Positions 1-6,016 of a stretch of DNA of 7,320 nucleotides are shown one piece after another. Source of the stretch: CAYTLQ01 sp964438715 (lineage in GTDB: Bacteria; Bacteroidota; Ignavibacteria; Ignavibacteriales; Ignavibacteriaceae). Numbering within the stretch: the stretch's first letter is position 1; every line of letters starts with the position of its first letter. The stretch lies in assembly GCA_964438715.1 (NCBI GenBank), contig CAYTLQ010000196.1, forward strand, positions 1-7,320. The letters are read 5' to 3'. The translations under genes were made by a program, and so were the position numbers. The notes below the pieces were generated by a model. It was not told where the DNA came from. It worked only from the letters and a program-made list of their open reading frames with translations, and made no database searches.

Positions 1-204
1 GTCTGACTCATTTAATGCCTGAATGGCTTTATCAGCATCAGAATCAGATTCCATTTCTACGAACCCAAACCCCCTTGAACGGCCGTTGACCTTATCTTTT
101 ATAACCTTTGCGGAAACTACTTTTCCGTATGGTTCAAAAACATTTTTTAATGAATCGTCGTTAAGAGCCCAGGGAAGACTACCAACAAATAACTTTTTAC
201 TCAC
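1..204 (-). CDS. RRM-domain RNA-binding protein (5' part; runs off the left edge)
   Basis: Translating the minus strand from GTG at 204-202 gives 68 residues, open to the window edge, of a single RNA-recognition-motif protein. The RNP2 motif is LFVGSL (residues 5-10), followed by PWALNDDSLKNVFEPYG, and the RNP1 motif is RGFGFVEM (44-51). The aromatic positions that stack on RNA bases (Phe6, Phe46, Phe48) are present. Bacterial members of this family are usually about 80-110 residues with a basic or Gly-rich tail, so roughly the last third is missing here. They bind single-stranded RNA in the cytoplasm and are often linked to cold or stress responses; the target here is unknown. The GTG start is chosen because GAGG lies at 214-211, 6 nt upstream, and because the domain begins almost at once. 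The gene lies downstream of the TonB receptor gene on the same strand but has its own promoter. The family call is firm; the physiological role is not. Confidence 0.93.
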   Translation of the reverse strand, partial: MSKKLFVGSLPWALNDDSLKNVFEPYGKVVSAKVIKDKVNGRSRGFGFVEMESDSDADKAIQALNESD

Positions 205-346
205 AAAGAACCTCAAATAAATGTTGCAAGAGAAATTACAGGATTCAAAGATAAGCTATAATTTTTCAAATGCAAATACTTTTTTAATAATTTAACAAAA
301 ATGATAAAGTTTGCTTTTGGCAATTAATTAAACTAGAAAAATTATA
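205..346. other. AT-rich intergenic region between the receptor gene and the RRM gene
   Basis: This gap lies between the frameshift-corrected stop of the receptor gene (347) and the RRM start (204). It holds the RRM promoter and the GAGG ribosome-binding site. No GC-rich hairpin with a T run was found that would end the receptor transcript. The only nearby stem is a 4-bp TTGC/GCAA pair around 311-325, too weak to call a terminator. No small gene was seen on either strand. Confidence 0.6.
246..276 (-). promoter_or_regulatory. FCB-type promoter (TTTG-N19-TAnnTTTG) for the RRM gene
   Basis: On the minus strand TTTG (276-273) is followed after exactly 19 nt by TATCTTTG (253-246). This matches the -33 TTTG / -7 TAnnTTTG promoter described for the primary sigma factor of Bacteroides and relatives. 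Transcription would start near 238-241, leaving a leader of about 35 nt before the GTG at 204 that holds the GAGG ribosome-binding site at 214-211. A second TTTG at 270-267 is too close (13 nt) to serve as the -33 element. The match is read directly from the sequence; activity is inferred. Confidence 0.6.
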
Positions 347-415
347 TCAGAACTCCAGACTTATTCCTATTGTTGGAAGAAGCCCTATTGATTCACTCTT
401 CTCTACCTTTTTTTT
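347..415 (-). other. Out-of-frame C-terminal tail of the TonB receptor beyond an A8 run (probable frameshift)
   Basis: On the minus strand the receptor reads GAA AAA AAA GGT AGA GAA GAG TGA, ending REKKGREE. The eight A residues correspond to T at 408-415. With seven A the frame instead reads REKK then VEKSESIGLLPTIGISLEF and stops with TGA at 349-347. The segment ending IGISLEF looks like a last barrel strand, alternating and ending in Phe, as outer-membrane barrels need for recognition by the BAM machinery. The tail is therefore very likely part of the receptor. The one-base excess may be a sequencing or assembly error, a real mutation, or a slippage or phase-variation site; the sequence alone cannot tell which. 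Confidence 0.8.
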
Positions 416-2612
416 CTCTTTGGTTCCAACGATACCCGGAAAGATTTTTATTATTGTAGATATTTTGTAAGTCTATATAAGTGATAAAGGTATATTTATC
501 CCAAAACCAGCGTTTATCGACACGAACATCCAGACTGTGTAAATTATCAAGTCTTGCCGAATTATAATTTACAATGCTTTGTGTTCCATCGCTGTTATAG
601 GGTGTATATGGACGACCGGTAGCAAACCGGAATTTTAAGCTAGTTTCCCATTCCTCATTGAATTTATAGCCGCCACTCAGATTTAATAAGAAACTTTGAT
701 GATAACTTCCGAAACGCTCAATTTGGTCTATTGCCTTAAATTTTGTTGAATTAATAGTCAAACTAAATAAGCCATAGCAAGGTATTTCTGACAATTTTTT
801 TTGAACTGATAATTCTATGCCTCTTGAAATTCCCGAGCCGGAAGAAACTAAATTTTCCAGACCAAAAGATGTAAAATTTTCTTCAGCGCCGGCGAAGCCT
901 GCACCTGAATTTGACAACACAATATAAGGACGACCTACACTAGCAGGATAGTCAGAATAGGTCTTGTCATAAAATTCAAGTTTTACGATTGCATCGGCAC
1001 GAAATAAATATTGAAAACTTATAATGTTTTGCCATGCTTCAATTTGTTTCAAATTGGCGTTTCCGGCGAGAAGCCAAACATACGATGGAGTTTGATGATA
1101 GAGCCCTGAACTAAAATTAAAGGTAATTAATTCGTTTAAAGAATATGCTGTACTGATTCTGGGGCTAAGTGAATATTTTTTATCAATGCCATCAAAATAA
1201 TCGGAACGAATTCCCAGGTTAATTGAAAATCCACCTGATGATTTATAAGTCCCATTCCAATATGCTGACCACATAAAGTACTTCTTCTCACTCTTTACAG
1301 AGTCAATTGGTAGCACTTCACCAAAAGATGTTCTGAAATTTGGTAAAAGAATATTTGCTCTGAACTTAATACTATTTAATTCAATTCCACCATTAAATTC
1401 TAAATTATTGGAAGGTGAATACACAATATCTGTACGAAATCTGTTTTCTGCCTCTAAAGATTGATTAAGAAAAATTGGGTTGAGCAGGGAATCTCTTTGA
1501 GCTGTATCGAAATCATTATGATTTCGGCTAAGCGAAACTGTATAAAATCCTCTGCTAAAAATTCTTTTATACCTGAGACCGGTAGAGTAGTTAATCTGGT
1601 CACTTCCAAGAACCCGGGAATTTTCAAATCTCTTATCATCAGTGTCATTGAAATATTTTACATTATCGAAAGCCCCGACAAATAAAAAAGAAAGAGACGA
1701 GCGATTGTCGAAATCGTAGGTAAACTTATTCAAGACATCATAATATTCCGGAACAAAACCAAATCCGGCGGCTTTAAATATAAAATCGAGGTAACTCCTG
1801 CGAGCTGAGAATAAAAATCGTGCTTTATTAGTCATAGGACCTTCGAGATTTAAACCAAACTGCGAGGCCGATATTGTTGCTTTACCACCAAACCTGTCTT
1901 TTCTCCCTTCAGTTAAGTCAATGGAAAGAACTGAAGAAATTTTATTACCGTAAGAGGTAGAAAAACCCCCAGTTGAGAAACTTGTGCCTGAGACATAATC
2001 AAGATTTATAAAACTAAGTGGACCACCGGTAGCACCTTGTGTGCCAAAGTGATTAATGTTTGGTATAACAAAGCCATCAAGGATATAAAGATTCTCCGAA
2101 GGAGCACCACCTCTTACAATGAGATCATTCCGCCCTGCATCAGCCTGAGCCACTCCGGGGAGAATCGAAAGAGCCCTTACAACATCTTCAAATCCACCAG
2201 GAGAGCGTCTTATTTCTTCATATCCAAAGGAACTGGTAGAATTGAGATTGACTCCCTTATTTTCAAAATATCCGGCAGTTACAGTTACTCCGGAAAGTTC
2301 TAATACATCCTCAGACAGTGAGACATCAAGTGTTGTCGGGCGACTGTTGCTGACAGTAATATCGGTTTTTGTTAGTGGCATAAATCCTACACCAGAAAAC
2401 TTAACCATATATGTTCCGGGTGGCAGAGAAGAAATCTGATAAATGCCATTTTCATCGGTTGTTGTACCTTTGTTTAGCTCTGGTAATTGCACAGTTATAA
2501 ATGGTAATGGCTCACCGGTTTGCTGATCAGAAACTTTTCCAACAATGGTACCCGAATTTTGTGCGTATATTACTATGTTTAATAAAAAAAGAAAATTTAC
2601 TATACGAATCAT
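393..2612 (-). CDS. TonB-dependent outer-membrane receptor with carboxypeptidase-regulatory-like N-terminus (3' end frameshifted)
   Basis: The uninterrupted frame encodes 739 residues. A signal peptide (MIRIVNFLFLLNIVIYA, cleavage near residue 17) is followed by a carboxypeptidase-regulatory-like beta-sandwich (about 20-100) with the usual GKVSDQQTGEPLPF start and DENGIYQISSLPPGTY core. A TonB-box-like VTVTAG comes next, then the plug (about 120-235, with VVRALSILPGV, VRGGAPSENLYILDG and the SSVLSIDL segment). The rest, to the end, is a beta-barrel rich in alternating aromatic residues. Such receptors import large ligands across the outer membrane using TonB-ExbBD energy. The ligand cannot be told from sequence; no SusD partner, siderophore or B12 gene lies nearby, and the length is below that of SusC-type transporters. 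The start ATG at 2612 has AAGGA just upstream (2620-2616). The frame stops at 393-395 soon after an A8 run and lacks a normal barrel end; dropping one A extends it to 347 (754 residues, ending LEF). The family is certain; the real C-terminus is probably the extended one. Confidence 0.95.
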   Translation of the reverse strand: MIRIVNFLFLLNIVIYAQNSGTIVGKVSDQQTGEPLPFITVQLPELNKGTTTDENGIYQISSLPPGTYMVKFSGVGFMPLTKTDITVSNSRPTTLDVSLSEDVLELSGVTVTAGYFENKGVNLNSTSSFGYEEIRRSPGGFEDVVRALSILPGVAQADAGRNDLIVRGGAPSENLYILDGFVIPNINHFGTQGATGGPLSFINLDYVSGTSFSTGGFSTSYGNKISSVLSIDLTEGRKDRFGGKATISASQFGLNLEGPMTNKARFLFSARRSYLDFIFKAAGFGFVPEYYDVLNKFTYDFDNRSSLSFLFVGAFDNVKYFNDTDDKRFENSRVLGSDQINYSTGLRYKRIFSRGFYTVSLSRNHNDFDTAQRDSLLNPIFLNQSLEAENRFRTDIVYSPSNNLEFNGGIELNSIKFRANILLPNFRTSFGEVLPIDSVKSEKKYFMWSAYWNGTYKSSGGFSINLGIRSDYFDGIDKKYSLSPRISTAYSLNELITFNFSSGLYHQTPSYVWLLAGNANLKQIEAWQNIISFQYLFRADAIVKLEFYDKTYSDYPASVGRPYIVLSNSGAGFAGAEENFTSFGLENLVSSGSGISRGIELSVQKKLSEIPCYGLFSLTINSTKFKAIDQIERFGSYHQSFLLNLSGGYKFNEEWETSLKFRFATGRPYTPYNSDGTQSIVNYNSARLDNLHSLDVRVDKRWFWDKYTFITYIDLQNIYNNKNLSGYRWNQREKKGREE

Positions 2613-2831
2613 ATATCCTTAAGCTTATGTAACTGCTCCTTTTAACAATTTAATAATGTGAATAGTTCAATAGCACAATTCAGGATTTACGATTTTTCTT
2701 TATAAGACTGCTATTTACAAACGAAGGACAATGAAAAATTCATAATTGGACGGTCACACTAATTGAATAATTAACCGATTCTGATTAAATTAATTATTTT
2801 AAATAGATAATTACGCAACGAAGATAAAACA
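2613..2831. other. Divergent intergenic region between the receptor gene and the kinase gene
   Basis: This 219-bp, strongly AT-rich gap must hold the promoters for two divergent genes. No TAnnTTTG element was found in a usable position on either strand. A weak plus-strand candidate is TTGAAT (2763-2768), a 16-nt spacer and TTAAAT (2785-2790), 4 of 6 matches in each box. An AT-only inverted repeat, TAATTAT (2791-2797) and ATAATTA (2807-2813) with a 9-nt loop, lies just before the kinase start and could be an operator or chance. Minus-strand AAGGA at 2620-2616 serves the receptor gene. The kinase gene has only a weak purine stretch (GAAGAT, near 2820) before its ATG. No small gene is supported. 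Confidence 0.5.
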
Positions 2832-4628
2832 ATGATGAATACATCAAGTAACATCTCAGGACTGAATTCGATTCAGGCAGATTTTACCTACAATCTGGAT
2901 TCCAATTTTTTTATCATTAGATCCGAGAAAAACAGGGAAATTTCAAGAAGAGAGGCTATCCATCAATCATTGTTTACGATGTATGATTTTGATGTAAATG
3001 GAGAAGAAATTCTATCAGTTTTAATAAAAAACAAATCATGGAAGGGAGTTTGCCGTCAAAGTTCAAAACACTATTTTATACAAATAGTACCTGACTCAGA
3101 AAATAACTATTTGGCGTTATTTTGTGAAATTCCTGAAATATATTCTTTGAAGTCTAATGAAGATAAATTCGCTCTCAGTAGTCCCGGAAGTCTGCCTGTG
3201 GCACTTTGGCGTTCAGCTTCAATCAGAAAAGAAAGTAATGTACTATTTAGTTCAGGTATTCAGCAACTAACAGGTTATACCCTTAAGGAATTCGAAGAAT
3301 CAAGCGGAAAATTTAACACTCTTCTTTATTACGAGGATGTTCAGCATTCATTAAAGATCTTAACCGATTTTGAAAAAAATCTGAACCAGAAAAATATTGA
3401 ACTCATATACCGTATTGTTACAAAGGAAGGTGTTATACGATGGGTTAAAGAGGAAATTGCCAAATTCAAAGATCCTGTCTCCAAAAAGGTATTGTATTTG
3501 GGATGTATAGTTTCAATAGAAAGCTTAAAGGAAACAGAACAAAAACTTCGGGATTCAGAAGCCCAACTCATTGAATTGAATCACTCAAAAGATCGCTTTA
3601 TAAATATACTGTCCCACGATTTGAGAGCTCCATTCACCAGTATTCTCGGCTTCTCAGAGATTTTGCTTAATGAACAAAATTTATCAACCGAAGAAAAAAC
3701 CGAGTACCTTAATTACATTTATGATGCGGCTCAGAATCAGTTGCAGTTTATTAATTATCTTTTGGACTGGTCGAGGCTGAGAATTGGCAGTCTCAAGATA
3801 GAACCGCAAAGAATAAGGGTACAGGCGATAATTTATAATAGCATTTCTGTATTGACGGGTAATGCAATTCGCAAAAATCTCTCAATTGAGGTTGATGTCA
3901 ATGAGAATCTTTATGTTCAGGCAGATGAGAGGTTATTGACTCAGGCATTATTAAATCTGCTCTCCAATGCAATTAAGTTTTCATTTGAAAATAATAAAAT
4001 AGAGATAACCGCTAATATTTTTAACACTCGTCAGGTGGAGTTTGTCATTCGAGATTATGGAATGGGCATCCCTCTGGAAGATCAGAGCAGAATATTTTCT
4101 ATTGAAAAGACTTTTTCCCGTGATGGAACGAAAGGCGAAAGGGGAAGTGGTTTTGGTTTAGCTCTCGTTAAAGAAATCATTAATAAGCACGGTGGAGAAA
4201 TTTGGTTTTACTCCGAGCCGGAAAAAGGAAGTGAGTTTCATTTTACTATTCCATTGCCTTCAAATACCATACTTGTAGTTGAAAATAATGTTGAAGAAAG
4301 GGAATATGTCTTAGAATTATTGGCAGGTGAATTTCCGGAATTTGTAGTTTACACCGCTGAAAATGGCTACGAAGCAATTGGAATGATCGCAAATCAAATA
4401 CCAAATCTGATAATTACCAGTCACTCTTTGCCATTAATGAATGGTATTCAACTAATGGAAGCTTTGAAGCGAAGTGACTCAAATCTTAAAATACCTGTTG
4501 TTATACTTTCTGATATCATATCTAGTGAGTTTGAAGCAAACTACCTTAAGGCAGGAGCAGCGGCATTTATTAAAAAACCTTTCAACAAGTTTGACTTTAT
4601 ACAAAGCTTAAAATTGGTGCTTAATTAA
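2832..4628 (+). CDS. Soluble PAS hybrid histidine kinase with a degenerate receiver domain
   Basis: This 598-residue protein has no signal peptide or membrane segment, so it should act in the cytoplasm. Residues 1-118 have no clear match but read like a diverged PAS fold. A PAS domain of the PAS_3 type follows (about 120-235, with GYTLKEFEE, the YYEDV segment and the GVIRWVKEE strand), then a short coiled linker. The dimerisation and phospho-acceptor domain has SHDLRAPF with His262. The ATPase domain has the N box around Asn379 (LLNLLSNAIKFS), G1 as DYGMGIP (408-414) and G2 as GSGFGLAL (438-445). All catalytic motifs look intact, so autophosphorylation is expected. The C-terminal receiver (about 478-598) keeps the Lys of KKP (Lys582), but the acidic pair is Glu484-Asn485 and the usual phospho-Asp position is Ser530 in LIITSHSLP. 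It probably cannot be phosphorylated in the normal way. ATG 2832 is taken as the start; ATG 2835 is equally possible. The gene is followed without a gap by the UpxY-like gene. The signal sensed is unknown. Confidence 0.95.
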   Translation: MMNTSSNISGLNSIQADFTYNLDSNFFIIRSEKNREISRREAIHQSLFTMYDFDVNGEEILSVLIKNKSWKGVCRQSSKHYFIQIVPDSENNYLALFCEIPEIYSLKSNEDKFALSSPGSLPVALWRSASIRKESNVLFSSGIQQLTGYTLKEFEESSGKFNTLLYYEDVQHSLKILTDFEKNLNQKNIELIYRIVTKEGVIRWVKEEIAKFKDPVSKKVLYLGCIVSIESLKETEQKLRDSEAQLIELNHSKDRFINILSHDLRAPFTSILGFSEILLNEQNLSTEEKTEYLNYIYDAAQNQLQFINYLLDWSRLRIGSLKIEPQRIRVQAIIYNSISVLTGNAIRKNLSIEVDVNENLYVQADERLLTQALLNLLSNAIKFSFENNKIEITANIFNTRQVEFVIRDYGMGIPLEDQSRIFSIEKTFSRDGTKGERGSGFGLALVKEIINKHGGEIWFYSEPEKGSEFHFTIPLPSNTILVVENNVEEREYVLELLAGEFPEFVVYTAENGYEAIGMIANQIPNLIITSHSLPLMNGIQLMEALKRSDSNLKIPVVILSDIISSEFEANYLKAGAAAFIKKPFNKFDFIQSLKLVLN

Positions 4629-5152
4629 TGTTAGATATTTATAAATTGTGGTACGCATTGTACACTAAGCCTCGCCAGGAATTCAAAGCTGAATTACAGC
4701 TTTCAGCAATTGGTATTGAAACATATCTTCCAACCATTACGAGTTTACGCCAGTGGAGTGACAGAAAAAAACGGGTTACACTTCCATTGTTACCCGGATA
4801 TATTTTCATAAAGGTTGATAATCAGGAGAGAGCGAAAGCACTTGAGCAACCCTCAATTGTACGATGTGTGTATGATCGTGGTAAACCGGCAATTATTCAT
4901 GAATTCCAAATACAGAACCTGAAGAATTTTATTAAAGAAGAAGCAGAATACAGGATATTACAAGGTCTTGTAAAGGGGAATAAGGTTATTATTAAAGATG
5001 GACCTTTTAAGGGAGTAATTGGTATTCTTATGGAAGATTCGGATGGTAAGTCATTGGCAGTTTCAATAGAACTTCTAAATCGTACAATTATTACTCACAT
5101 AACTGATTTAAAATTAGTAGAAGTTTATCGTGAAATTGAAATGGAAAAATAA
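4628..5152 (+). CDS. UpxY-type NusG paralogue (transcription antiterminator)
   Basis: This 174-residue protein has the two-domain NusG layout. The N-terminal NGN domain (about 6-105) carries WYALYTKPRQE (8-18), IETYLP (30-35), LRQWSDRKKRV (40-50) and PLLPGYIFIKV (53-63). A KOW domain follows (about 112-155, with VKGNKVIIKDGPFKGVIG). The LRQWSDRKK and PGYIFIKV pattern is that of UpxY-type specialised NusG proteins. These bind RNA polymerase through the NGN domain and keep it elongating through long operons, classically capsule and exopolysaccharide operons in Bacteroides. It is shorter than, and distinct from, housekeeping NusG, and no secE or ribosomal genes lie beside it. The start ATG shares its A with the kinase stop (TAATG, 4626-4630), and there is no good ribosome-binding site, so translation is probably coupled to the kinase. 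No glycosyltransferase or sugar-nucleotide gene lies within the window, so its target operon is not visible. Confidence 0.92.
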   Translation: MLDIYKLWYALYTKPRQEFKAELQLSAIGIETYLPTITSLRQWSDRKKRVTLPLLPGYIFIKVDNQERAKALEQPSIVRCVYDRGKPAIIHEFQIQNLKNFIKEEAEYRILQGLVKGNKVIIKDGPFKGVIGILMEDSDGKSLAVSIELLNRTIITHITDLKLVEVYREIEMEK

Positions 5153-5170
5153 TTACTTTAATAACCTGAA

Positions 5171-5177
5171 AAGGAGG
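5171..5177 (+). promoter_or_regulatory. Strong Shine-Dalgarno site (AAGGAGG) deciding the TPR gene start
   Basis: AAGGAGG at 5171-5177 stands 5 nt before ATG 5183. It separates two overlapping ATG triplets in TATGTATG: the first (5179) is in another frame and too close, while the second opens the signal-peptide frame. It is the strongest ribosome-binding site in the window and suggests high translation of this gene relative to its neighbours. Confidence 0.75.
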
Positions 5178-5182
5178 TATGT

Positions 5183-5962
5183 ATGCAAATAAAAAGAATA
5201 CTATTCTTTTTATTGTTTTTTGTTTCAGCCATTTCTTTGAATGCTCAGTCTGTAGATGAACTGATTGCTAAAGGAGATGAATACTCAACAAAGTTATTCG
5301 ATAATCAGAAGGCTTTAGAAAAGTATATGGCTGCTGACAAATTGTCCCCGAATAATTGGGAAATCTTATGGAGAATTAGCCGAACATTAGTCGATATTGG
5401 GGAGCACATGCCTTCAAGTACAGATGCCCAGAAAGAAGCTCAGTTGAAAAAATATACCGAAGCTTATGAATACGCCGGAAGGGCGGTAAAACTTGCACCG
5501 GATAAATCTGTAACTTATTTACGGAGGGCTATTGCAAATGGCAGAATAGCTTTATTTAAGGGAGTTTTTAGTGTAATCGGTATTGTAAACGAAGTTAAGG
5601 AAGATCTGGAAAGGGCATTGAAACTAGGTAACGGGGGAAACGAGATATTGGCAGCATGTCATTATGTTTTTGGTCGAACACACGCAAAAGTTTGTGAAAA
5701 GCCCTATTTGCTCCGTGTAACAATTGGTTTGGGGTGGGGTGATATAGATGAATCAATAAAACACTTTAAGAAAGCCATTGAATTAAGGCCAAACTTCAGA
5801 ATGTATAGGTTAGATTATGCTAAGGTATTGATCTCAGAAGAAAAATTCAAAGAGGCTAAAGAACAATTGTATAAAATCCCAAATATTCCGGTTAGCGATG
5901 AAGATGATGAAAAATTTGCCGGCGAAAGTAAGAAATTGTTAGAAGAAATTAAGAATAAGTAA
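5183..5962 (+). CDS. Exported TPR protein resembling the RMD1 family
   Basis: This 259-residue protein begins with a signal peptide (MQIKRILFFLLFFVSAISLNA, likely cut after Ala21), so it should be periplasmic. No lipobox Cys is present. The mature part is all-helical, with TPR-like repeats: about 24-57 (DELIAKGDEYSTKLFDNQKA to KLSPNN), about 90-120 (AYEYAGRAVKLAPDKSVTYL), and a clear one near 188-230 (SIKHFKKAIELRPNF to EKFKEAKEQLYKI). The order, with an ILWRISRTLVDIGE helix, a middle segment on a long IVNEVKEDLERALKLG helix, then HYVFGRTHAKV, matches the layout I recall for bacterial relatives of eukaryotic RMD1 (regulator of microtubule dynamics). No enzyme motif is visible, so it is probably a protein-binding scaffold with unknown partners. 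It lies 30 bp after the UpxY-like gene on the same strand and may share its transcript. The TPR nature is firm; the RMD1 link is from pattern memory and moderate. Confidence 0.85.
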   Translation: MQIKRILFFLLFFVSAISLNAQSVDELIAKGDEYSTKLFDNQKALEKYMAADKLSPNNWEILWRISRTLVDIGEHMPSSTDAQKEAQLKKYTEAYEYAGRAVKLAPDKSVTYLRRAIANGRIALFKGVFSVIGIVNEVKEDLERALKLGNGGNEILAACHYVFGRTHAKVCEKPYLLRVTIGLGWGDIDESIKHFKKAIELRPNFRMYRLDYAKVLISEEKFKEAKEQLYKIPNIPVSDEDDEKFAGESKKLLEEIKNK

Positions 5963-5964
5963 TT

Positions 5965-5990
5965 ATAAAACAATAGTTTAATTGTTTTAT
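5965..5990 (+). terminator. Perfect AT-rich hairpin after the TPR gene; possible weak terminator
   Basis: ATAAAACAAT (5965-5974) and ATTGTTTTAT (5981-5990) are exact reverse complements around a 6-nt AGTTTA loop, starting 2 nt after the TPR stop. The stem has only one G-C pair per arm and is followed by TAAAGGGGG rather than a T run, so it would be a poor intrinsic terminator on the plus strand. It could instead protect the mRNA 3' end or act as an operator for the sirtuin gene. The repeat itself is seen directly; the function is guessed. Confidence 0.4.
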
Positions 5991-6016
5991 TAAAGGGGGA
6001 ATATAATACTGTTATC

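Noticed and set aside
23..220. Plus-strand 65-codon open frame at the left edge
   Set aside because: It lies antisense to the RRM gene, whose RNP1 and RNP2 motifs are unmistakable; the plus-strand product has no domain.
408..415. Programmed -1 ribosomal frameshift at the A8 run of the receptor gene
   Set aside because: A -1 slip on A AAA AAA reads AGG then TAG, ending at once, so it cannot produce the barrel tail. Only loss of one A or a +1 shift restores the frame.
1461..2439. Open frames on the plus strand and in another minus frame opposite the receptor gene
   Set aside because: They are shadows of the receptor coding frame: low-complexity translations, no recognisable domain, no ribosome-binding site.
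2713..2745. Tiny leader peptide (GAAGGA then ATG AAA AAT TCA TAA) upstream of the kinase gene
   Set aside because: Four codons with no attenuator-like structure after them; there is no support beyond a chance purine run.
2791..2813. Inverted repeat TAATTAT/ATAATTA before the kinase gene as a terminator or operator
   Set aside because: The arms are pure A/T in a very AT-rich gap, so a 7-bp match is easily chance; it is mentioned only in the intergenic entry.
4628..5152. Housekeeping nusG
   Set aside because: The LRQWSDRKK and PGYIFIKV pattern fits UpxY-type paralogues better, and no secE, rplK or rplA genes are adjacent.
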